DNA from: Pyrrhoderma lamaoense | Lineage: Eukaryota; Basidiomycota; Agaricomycetes; Hymenochaetales; Hymenochaetaceae | Direction of reading: 5' to 3' | Assembly (NCBI GenBank): GCA_002794735.1 | Contig: NBAZ01000005.1 | Coordinates: 682,001-746,000 of the forward strand | DNA: 64,000 nucleotides | Part shown: positions 13,001-24,132 of the stretch, piece by piece | Layout: each line of letters opens with the position of its first letter | How positions within the stretch are numbered: position 1 is the stretch's first letter | Notes under the pieces: model-generated | The model's database searches: none | What the model was told of the DNA's origin: nothing | Seen by the model: the letters and a program-made list of their open reading frames with translations, nothing else | Made by a program: the position numbers and the translations under genes

Positions 13001-13793
13001 GCTACTCACAATCGTTAACTTTTGACATTGTTCCCGAACCTGCAGTTCCGGGAGTAAACGATAAGACATTTGATGCGGCAATCTTCATCGACTCCTTTAT
13101 AGGAGCATTTGGCAACGACAGGTCCTTTGCATTTTTTAATGTTAAGCCTGATTTGGGTCCACGACGGAACCATTCCATATGCGACATTATATCCAGATTT
13201 AAGATAAAAATAATGAGCAAAGGATTAGAACAACACAGCTTGACTACTTCAAAATGTGAGGTTTATGACATACTGGCGTCGTCTGAAGCTGTTGGTGAGA
13301 CGAAGGTAAGTGTCCCTTCGAAGCGAGTGTTTGACCGCAAAGAGACCGTGATCACTTGATTCTGAATGAACGAACGTTACAATAACGATTTATATATTGA
13401 AGTTGGTTAGAAATAATAGCATCCTTGATATTAAGAAAGGAGAAACTAACAATGCTTCCAGCTAACCCAGCCAACAGTTGTTGTTTATCTTCAGCAGAGC
13501 CCCACGCATTTTGGGACGACTTTCCATTAGTTTGAGCCCCAAGTGGTGGAAAACCATTAGCAGTGCTTCTGTTCCCAGCAGCATTTGCATTGTAAGCTGG
13601 ACCTGGTGAAGGAGAAGCTCGCCAGGCAGGGGTACGCCTGTAACCAGATTCATGGAGCATGGATTAACATTGACACTTTATGAAATAAAAACCAACATAA
13701 ATAAGTAACTGACCTTGCAGGCGACTGACTACCTTGATTCGCATCTGGACCCTTCTTGAGAGGGGTAGCTTTAGATGTCCGGACAGAAGCCAT
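10013..13793 (-). CDS. Ataxin-2 / Pbp1 homolog (LSm, LsmAD, PAM2)
   Basis: RNA-binding regulator of poly(A)-binding protein, stress granules and translation (family knowledge). The start at 13793 gives MASVRTSKATPLKKGPDANQ. Next come RRTPAWRASPSPGP and an LSm domain (about 13540-13020) with GSIVTVSLRSNTRFEGTLTF and IGLTLKNAKDLSLP. The LsmAD domain (about 12650-12425) has WDQFAANERLFGVRTHFDED and YTTRLDRSAKDFKERERRAE. A PAM2 motif for binding poly(A)-binding protein, LNVNATSFRPNPKAAAF, lies near 11215-11272. A second short conserved element, NVKEDFNPFKHGKVTEAKAI, lies near 10915-10990. The C-terminal third is Pro/Gly/Ala-rich with an Ala-Gln run near 10680-10720, and ends PMGGVGHA with a stop at 10013-10015. 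There are roughly ten introns. Domain order and length fit the family. Confidence 0.9.
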
Positions 13794-14963
13794 ATTTAAA
13801 AAAATCCGTCAAATTCAACTTGACGTCTGGCGCGAAAGTTTGGAGTGACGATAAATGGGGGCAAGAGGTGGGAGTACTATGTACGTTCGCCGTCAGCGTC
13901 TGGGCGTGAATGTTGCGCAGAGTATATTTGTATGTACGAGCGAAGAGTAAAAAGAAGAAAAGAAAACAAAGGAAGTGCTTAAAGTTGTCGTTGTCAAGTT
14001 AACGAACAAGAGTGGGCACAGGATAACAGAAACGGAAGAAGAGGGAGTCGAAATGGGCCGGGTGGGTTGCGCGGTGATAAAAAGCGTGTTGAGAGCACCG
14101 GCTATAGAATTGGGGAGATGGAAGACTCAGAGCAGTCTTTGCTCGCTGTCGGCGGCGGCGACGTATGCAGCAACGTTGGCGGGCGATTGTAGACACTGTA
14201 CACAGCGTTGATGCTAATTGCGCCTAGACGTCGTTACATCCAAATACAACCAAACACATTGCCATTTGCGGTATTCGGTGATTCGTCACCTCTCGATCAT
14301 TTATAGCATCCATCGTACATGTACATTGATATAGCACTTTATCACTCGGATTTATCGAATATGACTAGAATTCCACTCAAAGTCGCCTTGTTTGGATACA
14401 TTGATATAACTACACTCAACTATACTTAGAGCTGGATGAAAACTTATGCCAAGTGTATCAGATTGATATGATATCATCACAACATTTACTGCCTTTTACG
14501 GAACCACTTGTACGCTAGCTAAATAGTAACATTGCCTGATCCTCCTCAGACTCATATTTCACGGAATACATAGCCTGAGATTGAAACATCCGGTGGGATA
14601 GGGTATAGGAATTGAGCATTCAGCCACAGCAAGTACACTGAAATAAACATGCGTTTCAAAAGAACGTCACGCAACTACCTGCAGGCAAGTCTCACATCAG
14701 AAGCATAAAAAGCACCATTTATAAGTATCCTATTTCCTGCCTAGATAGGATATCTAGATGCTTACTCAGCAACTTTACAAGACTAGATAAGAAAGACGCC
14801 CTTCAAAATTACTATATTACACAATACATGGATCTAGACTTCAATAGAAGTTCAGTGAGATTGTCAGATGCCCTTGTATGATAAGTTCTTGAGTTCTATC
14901 TCCCTCAGTATGAGAGCTAAGAGGTTTGTGATAAGCGCTGAAGGCAGCTATAGTTGTAAAGGA
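13794..14963. other. Upstream region of the ataxin-2 homolog and spacer
   Basis: About 1.2 kb. The first 400 bases are purine-rich and probably carry the promoter and 5' UTR of the minus-strand ataxin-2 homolog. The remainder is AT-rich with no recognisable coding segment. Confidence 0.4.
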
Positions 14964-15745
14964 TTAAGAATAGCTTGCTATTCTCAGATCAAGACATGAC
15001 CTCGTAGCAAGGCATGTGAAGGCCGTCTGCACGCGTCCTTGTCCATAAAAGTGCCGAGTAGTTCCTGGAGCAACAATGGAAAGAGTACAGATATTCCTCA
15101 ATACGATGACATAGGAGATTAAGAAGGGAATCTGAGATAATAGTGGAACACTCGGATAAAAGAGTCCGCCAAATTTTTTTTGGATTCGATACTGTCTCAT
15201 CACAACAATATGTATGAGTGATACGTTAGGAGCTCGTACGATGAGGATGCAAAGAGAAATCATACAAGTTTCCTAGTCAGTTCTTGGCGAGGTCTTAAAT
15301 AAGTTGAAGAACCCCTGAAAGAAGTAGAACAGATAATCGGGCATCTTACAGGGTTGCTGTCGCGGGCCCATTCATGGTTACTATTCATGAAAGTCTCCAT
15401 ACTTACAATTCTACGTTTCATCCTCTCTTGATGTATAGATAGATGCTCTTGATAAAAACGATAATTTTCGTCTGCGAAGCAAGACTCCAGGACTGTTTGA
15501 AATCTGATACAATGTTCCGTACTGAAAGATATTCTCAACGTTTGTTCGTATTGTGAGAGATTTCTGCCTCTGACGACCCGTCTATAGGATAGCATGGTAT
15601 GATAGAAAGTACCGGAAATTGATATTGATAGACTGATACCAAGAACCTTCAGGAGATAAGGAGCTTGTTTACCGATATTGAACCCAAAATAGTTCGTGGG
15701 AAGATGTCTGGGGGTCACGCTCTTTTCTAAAATGCTAACTAATCC
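14964..15745 (-). pseudogene. Degenerate COX18/Oxa1-like insertase stretch (tentative)
   Basis: COX18/Oxa1 proteins insert membrane proteins into the mitochondrial inner membrane. On the minus strand one frame reads APYLLKVLGISLSISIS, then SYRRVVRGRNLSQYEQTL and YRFYQEHLSIHQERMKRRI, ending at a good donor (gtaagtat, near 15400). A second frame nearer 14964 reads KKFGGLFYPSVPLLSQIPFL followed by ISYVIVLRN. Hydrophobic segment, basic helix, then QIP...LRN is the order found in COX18/Oxa1 proteins. However, the exon between them hits a stop, there is no good start codon and the C-terminal membrane segments are not evident. It could be a decayed gene, a real gene damaged by base-deletion errors, or a chance resemblance. 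Confidence 0.33.
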
Positions 15746-16437
15746 TCATGATCACAGTCTGTCAAAAACGTCCTGGGAAAGATTAAAATCAATTTCTCAA
15801 ACACCCAAAAAGAGGTTCAGATGAAATTTCTATCATCCATGCTTTTACAGATAACACATATTAAACGTGATCTGCTATCAAAGAGGAGAAAGAAACGCGC
15901 GCTTCGGAAAGGATTTGAGAGACACGTTAGCTGGTCAGGATGCAATATAAACTGTACCACGAGACCAAATTTAGCTCGTGTTCAAAATCATCACATCCTG
16001 GCGAATGACCTTTTCTCCATAATATCCCCATAATAATGGATAACCACATCGGCGGCCAGCCTATCCGGTGAACCATTTTTACGAAGTTCCTTCCTTCCTT
16101 GGCATTGCCCTAGGTGTCATTCACTCGAGCCTATTTCTTAAACTATGATCCATGCAATTCAACCCATCTCATCTGGTTTTGATATGAATGATTTAACTTT
16201 TCATGCGAAATATCTTAATTCCTTGTCCCTGGATCTAGTACTTATTGAGGAAGGGGTCTTAGAATCGCATCCCTACAAATGGACGCCCTTCCCGCTCTTG
16301 CCCCCACTCCGGAGAATACTATATAAGCTCCATACAACTTCTATAATTACCCCCTCCTTCTCCCAAGGCTCTCACCTCCAGCTTGATAGCCTGATACGAA
16401 ACCAAACTCATTCTTAGCACAGGCTCATATTTATCCG
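15746..16437. promoter_or_regulatory. Upstream region of the aquaporin gene
   Basis: About 700 bases between the insertase-like stretch and the aquaporin start. A TATA-like actatataa lies at about 16318-16326, roughly 115 bases before the ATG, and is followed by a CT-rich segment (16346-16380), a common core promoter arrangement in fungi. No coding signal was recognised. Confidence 0.4.
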
Positions 16438-18736
16438 ATGCATGCAGAGGAACCAAAGTTTATACACGTTGGGGAACTCGTTCCCCGTCCAGGTTTCATG
16501 CGAGCTTGGGAAAAACTGCGCCATACCCAAGCTCATTGGCTTGTAGAATGTGTTGCTGAATTCGTGAGTGATAAGTACGCCGCCTGAGTCTCGGTATGAT
16601 CGCTTATATTTGTGTCAGATGGGCGTATTCCTGTATTGTTACGCTGGTAATATCATTTTCTCCGTGCAATCTTTACTTTCTTTTGAGCTCAAATATGTTA
16701 TGAAGGTATCGGTTCTCAAGCGTCAATGGTAATTGGAAATCTTGCGGGCGAATCATATCTAGGATGTAACGAATACCCTACCTACCATGCCTAGACTGCG
16801 ACTGAATAATATCCTAGCTTTACTTCAAGTCGGTTTTGCATACGGAGTCGGTATCGTACTCGCACTCACCATCTGCTCGAGTACCTCCAGTGGGCACTTC
16901 AATCCCTGTGTCACCATTACATTCGCTCTCTTCAAGGGCTTCCCATGGAAAAAGGTACCAAGGTATGTATCAGAATGGATCTCCAGTCCCAAATGGTGTT
17001 CATAGAACTGATGACCCCCCTCGGCGCTATCAGATACATCATTTCACAAATACTGGGAGGTTACGTGGCTTGTCTAATAGTATACCTTCAATGGAGGAAT
17101 AACATACTGGTAAACACTCTTTTTTCCCTCTCTATTTCTCTTTGCAACTACCAGTGCTGAGTAATATGTATAAATCCTTCAACATTGATATAACAGGCAG
17201 TAGAAGAAGCATTAGAAGCAGCCGGGACTTTGAGCACGATTCAATTCACACCTGCTGGTCCTGCAGGCATCTTTGGAATGTACACACAACCAGGGGCAAA
17301 CCTGGGCGTCGTCTTCGCAAATGAATTCTTCGTTGTAAGCGCGCATATCTTTCTCCATCTTTTTCTCTTTTTTCTAGTCATTTGATTTAGTCTATAAATA
17401 TCATCATAACCAATCTTCTAACATCCTACATAAAACGTCCATATCAAATACTGCTCAATTCGGAAATCGCCTTTTGTCTAGTTTAGCCATTGGTTAGCTT
17501 CTTGTTTCACATCCTTATTCCAAAAGACCATCAAGCTATTCCTTTCGTGTCTTTCCCGTCTCATCTTATCTATCCCATCTAATTTCAATTCAAACTCATC
17601 ATCCTAAGTTAACCTCATCTGACCACATCTCATCTTCTCAGGACTTTATCCTTGCACTCTCAATTTGGGCATGCATCGATCCCTCCAACTTCTTCTGTCC
17701 TCCTTCAATGGCTCCCTATACAATCGGCCTAGCCTACTCCATGGCAGTATGGAGTTACGCCCCTAACGGTTTAGCAGCCAACACGGCTCGAGACGTTGGC
17801 GGGCGTTTAGCAGCTTTAACTCTATGGGGAAAAGAAGCATCTGGGGGTAGGTATGCTGCCATCGCTGCTTTGACGAATATACTGTCGACGATCTTGGCTG
17901 CTGTTTTCTATGAGTTTGTGTTTTACGATTCAAGTCGAGGTAAGCATTGTGGTTCTATCTGCTTTTCTTGTGGAACTTTACTTCACAATCATGGGTCTCC
18001 TTATCTCGTATTCCTCTCCCCATTTTTGAGGATAGAAGTACCCATTCCTTATATACCCCCGTCGTTTGATCCTCCCTCTCCACCTTACCTCCATCTTCTA
18101 CCCTACTTCCATCCTTCCTTCGTTTTCTTTTATTTCTTAAATTTTATCCTTTATCTATTCTTAGCTCTTACGACAAGCAAAACTCTAACTTAATCTCTTC
18201 TTTTCCTTTTTTGCACATACGCACTCCCTTTGGGCGGATTTGTCGGTCCTGCTGCATGCAACTCACAAATCCACAACACACACACACTTATTTCGTGCAC
18301 GTCAACGGGACACACTCACGCGAAATGCCAACGCTCCTCCATATCACGCCCGCTTCTCCATAATAAAACGGGCTCTTCAATGACACACGACTCCACCCAC
18401 GCGCAACCTCCACCCATATACAACCTTATAACAACTAAACCACATTACCACAACCGCCCCCTCTCCCATCTCATTTTATCCTCCTAACACATGTCACGAC
18501 ACATCATCTCCTCCCCCTCTCTACTTCCCATTCCCTATCTCCTATCTCCTATTCCCACTATAGTCTTACCCCCAGCTCAAAGGGACTACCTATTCGGGCA
18601 CAAAGCCCACGCGGAACACGTCGACGAAGCCTATGGAACTAATAACGCTGCTAGTGCCCCAGTTAGACAATTACGACACACTGAATCGAGTTCGTCAAAT
18701 TATAAAGCCCAGTTTGAACATCATGCGGTAGCTTAA
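16438..18736 (+). CDS. Aquaporin / aquaglyceroporin (MIP family)
   Basis: Membrane channel for water or small solutes. The start at 16438 gives MHAEEPKFIHVGELVPRPGF, a cytosolic N-terminus. Exons then give GVFLYCYAG, GIGSQASMVIGNLAGESYLG, FAYGVGIVLALTICSSTS, GHFNPCVTITFALFKGFPW, YIISQILGGYVACLIVYLQW, PAGIFGMYTQPGANLGVVFA, DFILALSIWACIDPSNFFC and GLAANTARDVGGRLAALTLW. The two half-helix pore motifs are therefore NPC and NTA instead of NPA/NPA. The C-terminal exon begins AQRDYLFGHKAHAEHVDEAY. At least six introns: five short, one about 300 bases (17334-17640) and one about 640 bases (17941-18576). Non-standard pore motifs are common in basidiomycete aquaporins, so they do not imply loss of function. 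Substrate cannot be told from sequence alone. Confidence 0.88.
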
Positions 18737-18794
18737 AAGTCTGGAGAAGGAGGGATGTAGGGTGTATTTCCGGGAACGTGGAATTAATGTCCTG

Positions 18795-18817
18795 CCCCCC
18801 CCCCCCTTTTTTTTTTT
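18795..18817. repeat. C12 followed by T11 homopolymer tract
   Basis: Twelve cytosines (18795-18806) followed directly by eleven thymines (18807-18817), 60 bases after the aquaporin stop codon and within its likely 3' UTR. It is a low-complexity tract whose exact length is unreliable in a draft sequence. Confidence 0.9.
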
Positions 18818-20335
18818 AATTCACGTAGTTGTTTTTTGTCTTTGTTTTGATTTTTACTTTTACTTTTGATCCTTTTTTTATATTGTATTTGTATCTGTAT
18901 TTGTTATATACTTTCAAACATCATAACGTTTTATCCTCTACGCTTCTTGATTTTTCTCGAATGGGTTTTCACATCTTTCCTTGGTCTGATCTTTTACTTT
19001 TCTTCTTCTTCTTTGGGTTTGGTAGTTTGGGGTAAGGAACACAAATCAAATGGGTATACACGTATAAGTACACATACACAATATACTTTTGACATTCACA
19101 CTTACACTCAGCCTGAAGTCGTTCCATCACGATACTGATGTATACGGGTAGGAAACTGAAAGATTTAAGAAGTACCGATTTAATCCTGAAATTCGAGATA
19201 TTGATCGAAGAGTCAAGATAGAAGAAAGTAAAAATTCCTATGCGTCTATACAAAACACAAACACATGAGTTATTAGACATGTGGAGACATAGATCCATTG
19301 GTTGCATGAGGGTAACTGTACATGTACATGTACATCAAGAAAGCCCGGAGAAGAGACCTCTTCTTCTGAGAACAATTTTCACGAAAGTTCAAGTTAAAGA
19401 TCCCTAATAATTTAATATTAGACGGCCCGATGTCAAAGGGACCCACAGAACCACCATCGTACAACAGACACATTCTTCCTTCTTCCTTACTCCTTCTTCC
19501 CCCGAGTCTCCGAGTCTCCGATACAGTCTTTTCTTCCCTTTTATTGGCTTTCTTCATCCTTCTTTTTTCTCTTTTTTTTCTAAATCTTTTTTGAGGTTAT
19601 CCGATAACTGGTACTAATGATCTTTCTTACGTCCCTTGATCTTTTGAACTGTTTTAGGAAGTACTTATTGCTTACTGGTTCTTCCTCTTCCAACTTCTTC
19701 TTCCTGTTCTTCTTCTATATAATTTTCATGCGGATGTCTAGACAGACTTTCAATTCTAGTACCTTCCTTAGTGTTATCGTCATCATAATCGTTCCCCACC
19801 CCTCTCGGAACACCGGTGAAGTCTACTTTAGAAAGGAGGCTGTACTTTAACGAGAAAACAAGACCAATTCATACATGCCGCGATAGTTTCAGAGATAACT
19901 GTTATTCATACCCATATCCAAAGTTCAATAAACCAAGAAAAGTAATCGAAGAAAAGAATACAGACTTGTAAGAATATAAAGTTATAATAAGTAACTGATA
20001 CATATGCACGTCAAGACACGTTTTTAACGTCCCCGATGCTAGTTTCTTTACTTCATAAATTTCAGTTTTCCGGTGCTCCGATGCTAATATACTCCAAATT
20101 TTTAAAAGCTCTTAGCTTCCTAAACCCCGAACTCCGAGAGGACAGGGACGTTTATTGACCTTGAATTAGATTCTTTTCAATAAGAAAGTTATCGTCCCTT
20201 CCCTGTCCCTTCCTTCCATCCTTTCACCCTTTATAGTCGACTCGCTTCCGCATTCGACGTCACTTTCACAACCCTAAGTTTTTTAAAAAACAGAATATCA
20301 GTAAAACACATCCACATCCTACATCCACAATTATC
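18818..20335. other. Convergent intergenic region, low complexity
   Basis: About 1.5 kb between the 3' ends of the aquaporin and oxidoreductase genes. It contains long pyrimidine-rich and TTC-rich tracts (18835-19020, 19555-19720) and a short palindromic tract built from gtacat units (19317-19335). The longer frames are low-complexity translations of these tracts and are not supported as genes. Confidence 0.5.
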
Positions 20336-22142
20336 TCATCGCACATTTTCCAGTGCAATAATTTCTCTTTATAAAAATATTCAAGGAAAGATTACTTACG
20401 TCTTACCCGTATTTCCACCAGTAAACAACATGTTCAAAGCATCGTAGGCTTTATCAAGACCTTCAACGACCGTGAACCGTCTCTTCAGTTTACCTTCTTC
20501 GATCCACTTGGCCATTTCGGCTATTGCTTTGGGATACTGAGCTCTGTAGTCAAAGCTGTAGTTGACCAAAGGGATGAAACCAAAGTTGAGAAAGAGGAAG
20601 ATAATCATTAATTCTCATAATCTTGTAGGCTATGTTATATGGGAGAAATGATAGCTTACACAATAAATCCTTGCAAAGTGGCTCGCATACTGATGAGTGA
20701 GAGGTAATTTGTTAAGCCAGCTGGTGTTTTCTTGTCTATGATAGAATAACAACATATGTTATGAGCTATCAAGAGAAGAAACTCTTAGAAACCAAAAAGT
20801 CTTACTATAATCCGAAATAGCACCTGAAAGATTCACAAGAATCACATCAGTTATCCACCTCCCTCTTATCCAGAATATATGACATACCACAAAGTGCAAT
20901 TCTAGCACCCTCCTTCATCCTCGTTAACGCCAAGTCCAATATTTCACCTCCAACATTATCAAAGTACACATCAAAATACCCAACCTTGTCCTTAAATTCC
21001 TGCTTGAATCCTTCTTCCTTGTAATTCAATGCCTCATCAACGCCCAACTCCTCTTTCAGCCATTTACATTTCTCTGGTGAACCGGCGATAGCGACGACTT
21101 TGGGGCATCCGAACATTTTAGCTAGTTGGCAGACGATGGAGCCAACGGCGCCTGCTGCTCCTGAGACTACGACTGTATCAGTTGGTTTGAGTTTGCCGAC
21201 GTCGAAGAGACCGAAGTAGGCAGTTAATCCTGTGAAATATTGCAAATGACAATGATAACAATGATGCATATTTGAGATTTGTAGCGGTAATTCAGGTCTG
21301 GAGAGGGCTCGTACCTGAGCTTCCCAAAACACCAAGGAAATCTAATAATTCAGCTTTGGGCGGGACACTGAAGAGAGAGTGAATAGATTGGTAATTTAAT
21401 TCAGAACTGGACTGGTGATTACGTACACAATCTTCTTCAAGCTCTGGTCGTCATCACTAACGATAGCATATTCTCTCCAGCCTGAGACAGAGGTAAGCAG
21501 TGAACAAGTAAGGATCACAACATTACATCATTGCAGTCGATAGCACATCAACGCCGCAAGTAGAGATGCAGCTCTCTCTGCATTACTTACCAAACAATCC
21601 GTACACAACATCTCCAACAGAGAATTGAGAGCCTGGTCCGGTTTCGACGACAGTTCCTAAACCAGCGGCTCGCATGACCTCTCCGATCTTCACTATTTGC
21701 ACATAAAATATTGATATATAAGTAAGTTAGATAGCATATACACAGCATATACATGTATACGCTACACGCCGTTGCCTCTCCCCCTACTCCCCCTCTCTAA
21801 AGTCTGAGGATATGTAGGGAGCGAGAACGGTAACAATAACGAGAATAATATGACTTACCCGGGGGAACATAACTCCGTGTATCCCCTACAATTCCAAAAA
21901 AACAAAAGTAAAGTGGTATGTAAGAAAACCGCAAGTTCACATATTTATATATCTATTTGGAGTTTCAACGTACTTAACCAACCACGCATAGCAGGGTCAA
22001 TACTAAGGTATTGAACCTGTACGAGGATCTGTTTCTCTCCAGGCTTCTCGATTGGGACGTCCAATCTTGCGAAAGTTGTAGGGGTTATATGCGTTTCCGG
22101 ACGTTCTTGGAGGACATATTGAGTGGAGTAGCCAGGTGCCAT
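20336..22142 (-). CDS. NAD(P)H-dependent medium-chain oxidoreductase (prostaglandin reductase/CurA-like)
   Basis: Zinc-independent MDR enzyme that reduces the double bond of alpha,beta-unsaturated ketones or aldehydes, using NADPH in this family; probably cytosolic. The start at 22142 gives MAPGYSTQYVLQERPETHIT. The substrate-side domain has QVQYLSIDPAMRGWL, then EVMRAAGLGTVVETGPGSQF and VGDVVYGLFGWREYAIV. The cofactor domain has GLTAYFGLFDVGKLKPTDTV, the Rossmann motif SGAAGAVGSIVCQLAKMFG and FDVYFDNVGGEILDLAL. The C-terminal part has EEGKLKRRFTVVEGLDKAY and NTGKT, with a final small exon EIIALENVR and a stop at 20336-20338. About eight introns. Length (roughly 350 residues) and domain order are normal. 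The physiological substrate is unknown. Confidence 0.87.
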
Positions 22143-22650
22143 CTTTTATATCTTAGTTATAGTTTTACTTCCTCACGTTCAAAGGTAACAGGGTGGCAAG
22201 AGATGAGGAGTAGAATAGTGGATGAAGAAGGGACTGGGAGTCTTACTTTATAGAGGCCCAACCGGACAAGTGCTAACCGGTAACTTCTCGCCTCGACCTC
22301 GGCGATGACAAATCATTGGCATAACGCACATCGGTCACTCGTCGCTTTTAACATGTGATTCTCTTCGTTTTTGAGCAGCTGAGCTCAAGGGAGACTAGGA
22401 CTAGAGTGATTTCAAGTCGAGAAAAGAAGAGCGAGAATCAGTTGAAGTGTCAGAGTTGGAAAGTTGGAATCGAATAACACATACATCTGGCCATCTCGAC
22501 GGCAACACGACGCCAACGTCAGCTTTATTTGTTTATATCATCACCGACGACGAGATCAACGACAACACAGAACTCTTTTCTTTAACTCACTCGCCCCTAT
22601 TATCGCTGTATCACCGTTATTACCATAACCATCAATACCATTAACGACCA
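22143..22650. promoter_or_regulatory. Divergent promoter region
   Basis: About 500 bases between the divergent oxidoreductase and membrane-protein genes. It is mixed in composition with several GA-rich stretches (22190-22250, 22380-22440). It presumably carries both promoters. No specific motif was assigned. Confidence 0.4.
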
Positions 22651-24132
22651 ATGCCTCCATCTCCACCAAAGCATTCAACGTCCTCCAGTTCAAGCTCCAC
22701 ATCCAAATCGATCACCAGCCCATCTGTCCGTTTCTCCTCAGGTCACATATTCGTCAATCTTTCCAAACACACTCTCAAACAACTCAAGTTCGTGTTGCCG
22801 GAGGTGTTGTCACATACTTACTCGGTACTATCGCTAAACTCGGTCAGCTACTTGAAGATGAGTCGAGATGGGCTCGGTAAGTCCATGTTTGTTCTCGCTT
22901 TGTTGACATTCGCTGCTTCTTGTATTTTCACGAGAGGTACTTTTACTTACCTGGCGTTTATATTTGCTGCTCCCATTGACGACGACAACAACAACAATAT
23001 TGTTTATACTCACAAAAAATGACACTCCACAACAATACACTATTATCAATAACGGATAGAATATATGCCCAGTCTTCGGTCGGGTGTGGGGTCATCACCG
23101 TCGGTCTGTTCTGTATATCCTACTTGTTCCATGGTTAAGGGGCGTTCGTCCAAACGTACGTATATCAGTTGATTTTATCAACCCTATCAACCTATCATTA
23201 CATTTTCTCGAATTCATACCCTTGTGATCCATCTGATTACCTTCATATCACTAGATCGAAATAATTTTTGTTATATCAGAACTTTATATACTCTCATACT
23301 AATTTTATATACTTTCACTCACTCCTTTACAGTACTCTCAATGGAGACAGTCCGGGGAGTTATCAACTGTTGTGCCAGTACGTTATCCTATTTTCTCTTC
23401 CATTTTCACTATTTTTCCCTAGTTACCATACCCACCCCCCCCCTTTTAACTCATTTACACGCATTTACTCAATTCCTCATATCTCATTCTCTGCTAACTT
23501 CTCGTGCCGTAATATGTCATGTCATATCAAGCCCCTCTCCTAACCGGTATCTAAAATGTGAAAAGACCCCAAGAAAATAAACTGAATATCCCATTGGTTA
23601 CACAGATATTAACAGCTCTTATGGCCCTTGGTTGGCCCCTCTTGTCTTATACACTTAGTCATTGGACGGATCTTGGGTTCTTGAAAGGAGTTATGGCCTG
23701 TTAGTACCTTCCTCTCCTTCTAGTGACTTCATTTCCTTCCATATGTCAACGTAATCTTGTCTTCAACCTTCCCCCTTTCTCTGTATTTCCGTTTTTGTAC
23801 CCTCCTCTCAATTTCATATTCAAAACTTACTGACATTTTGCAAATCAACCTTTCTTCGCTACATCTTTAACTTTGCTTGCGGGCTGTTTTTAACGGCATC
23901 GTCAATACGTATGAATAACGACTCAATAACAAAATCACACACAAAAAAAACAAACAAATTTGTGTGTTCGGGGTATCGTTTGTCGTCCGTTCCTCCGTTT
24001 TCCTTCCTTCTCTATCATCATCAACACTGTCAACATCATCACCGTCATCAACCGCCACTAGCTTCAGCTTTGTACGCCCTCGGATTCGGACTACTCGGAC
24101 TTGTGCCAGTGCCTATGCTCAAACGACAATGA
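22651..24132 (+). CDS. Putative small multi-pass membrane protein (unrecognised)
   Basis: I do not recognise this protein. The proposed start at 22651 gives a Ser-rich lead, MPPSPPKHSTSSSSSSTSKS. A better downstream frame in the same exon reads TQVRVAGGVVTYLLGTIAK then LGQLLEDESRWAR before a gtaagt donor near 22877, which needs a one-base shift near 22755-22780. The next exon (from about 23060) reads IYAQSSVGCGVITVGLFCIS, a membrane segment, then YLFHGLRGVRPN after another one-base shift near 23140. Later exons read YSQWRQSGELSTVVP, ILTALMALGWPLLSYTLSH with WTDLGFLKGVMA, and possibly SSALYALGFGLLGLVPVPML to a stop at 24132. Three hydrophobic segments suggest a small organelle or ER membrane protein. 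Exon structure is uncertain, especially the last 350-base intron. Confidence 0.45.

Noticed and set aside
15821..16417. Two plus-strand open frames upstream of the aquaporin
   Set aside because: No domain similarity, unusual composition, and they overlap the expected promoter.
19316..19335. Palindromic tract of gtacat units as a possible regulatory element
   Set aside because: Three short units in a low-complexity, convergent intergenic region; too little to support a function.
18829..19850. Several hydrophobic frames between the aquaporin and oxidoreductase genes
   Set aside because: They are translations of T-rich and TTC-rich tracts, giving runs of Phe and Leu that imitate membrane helices. 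No splice logic or conservation.
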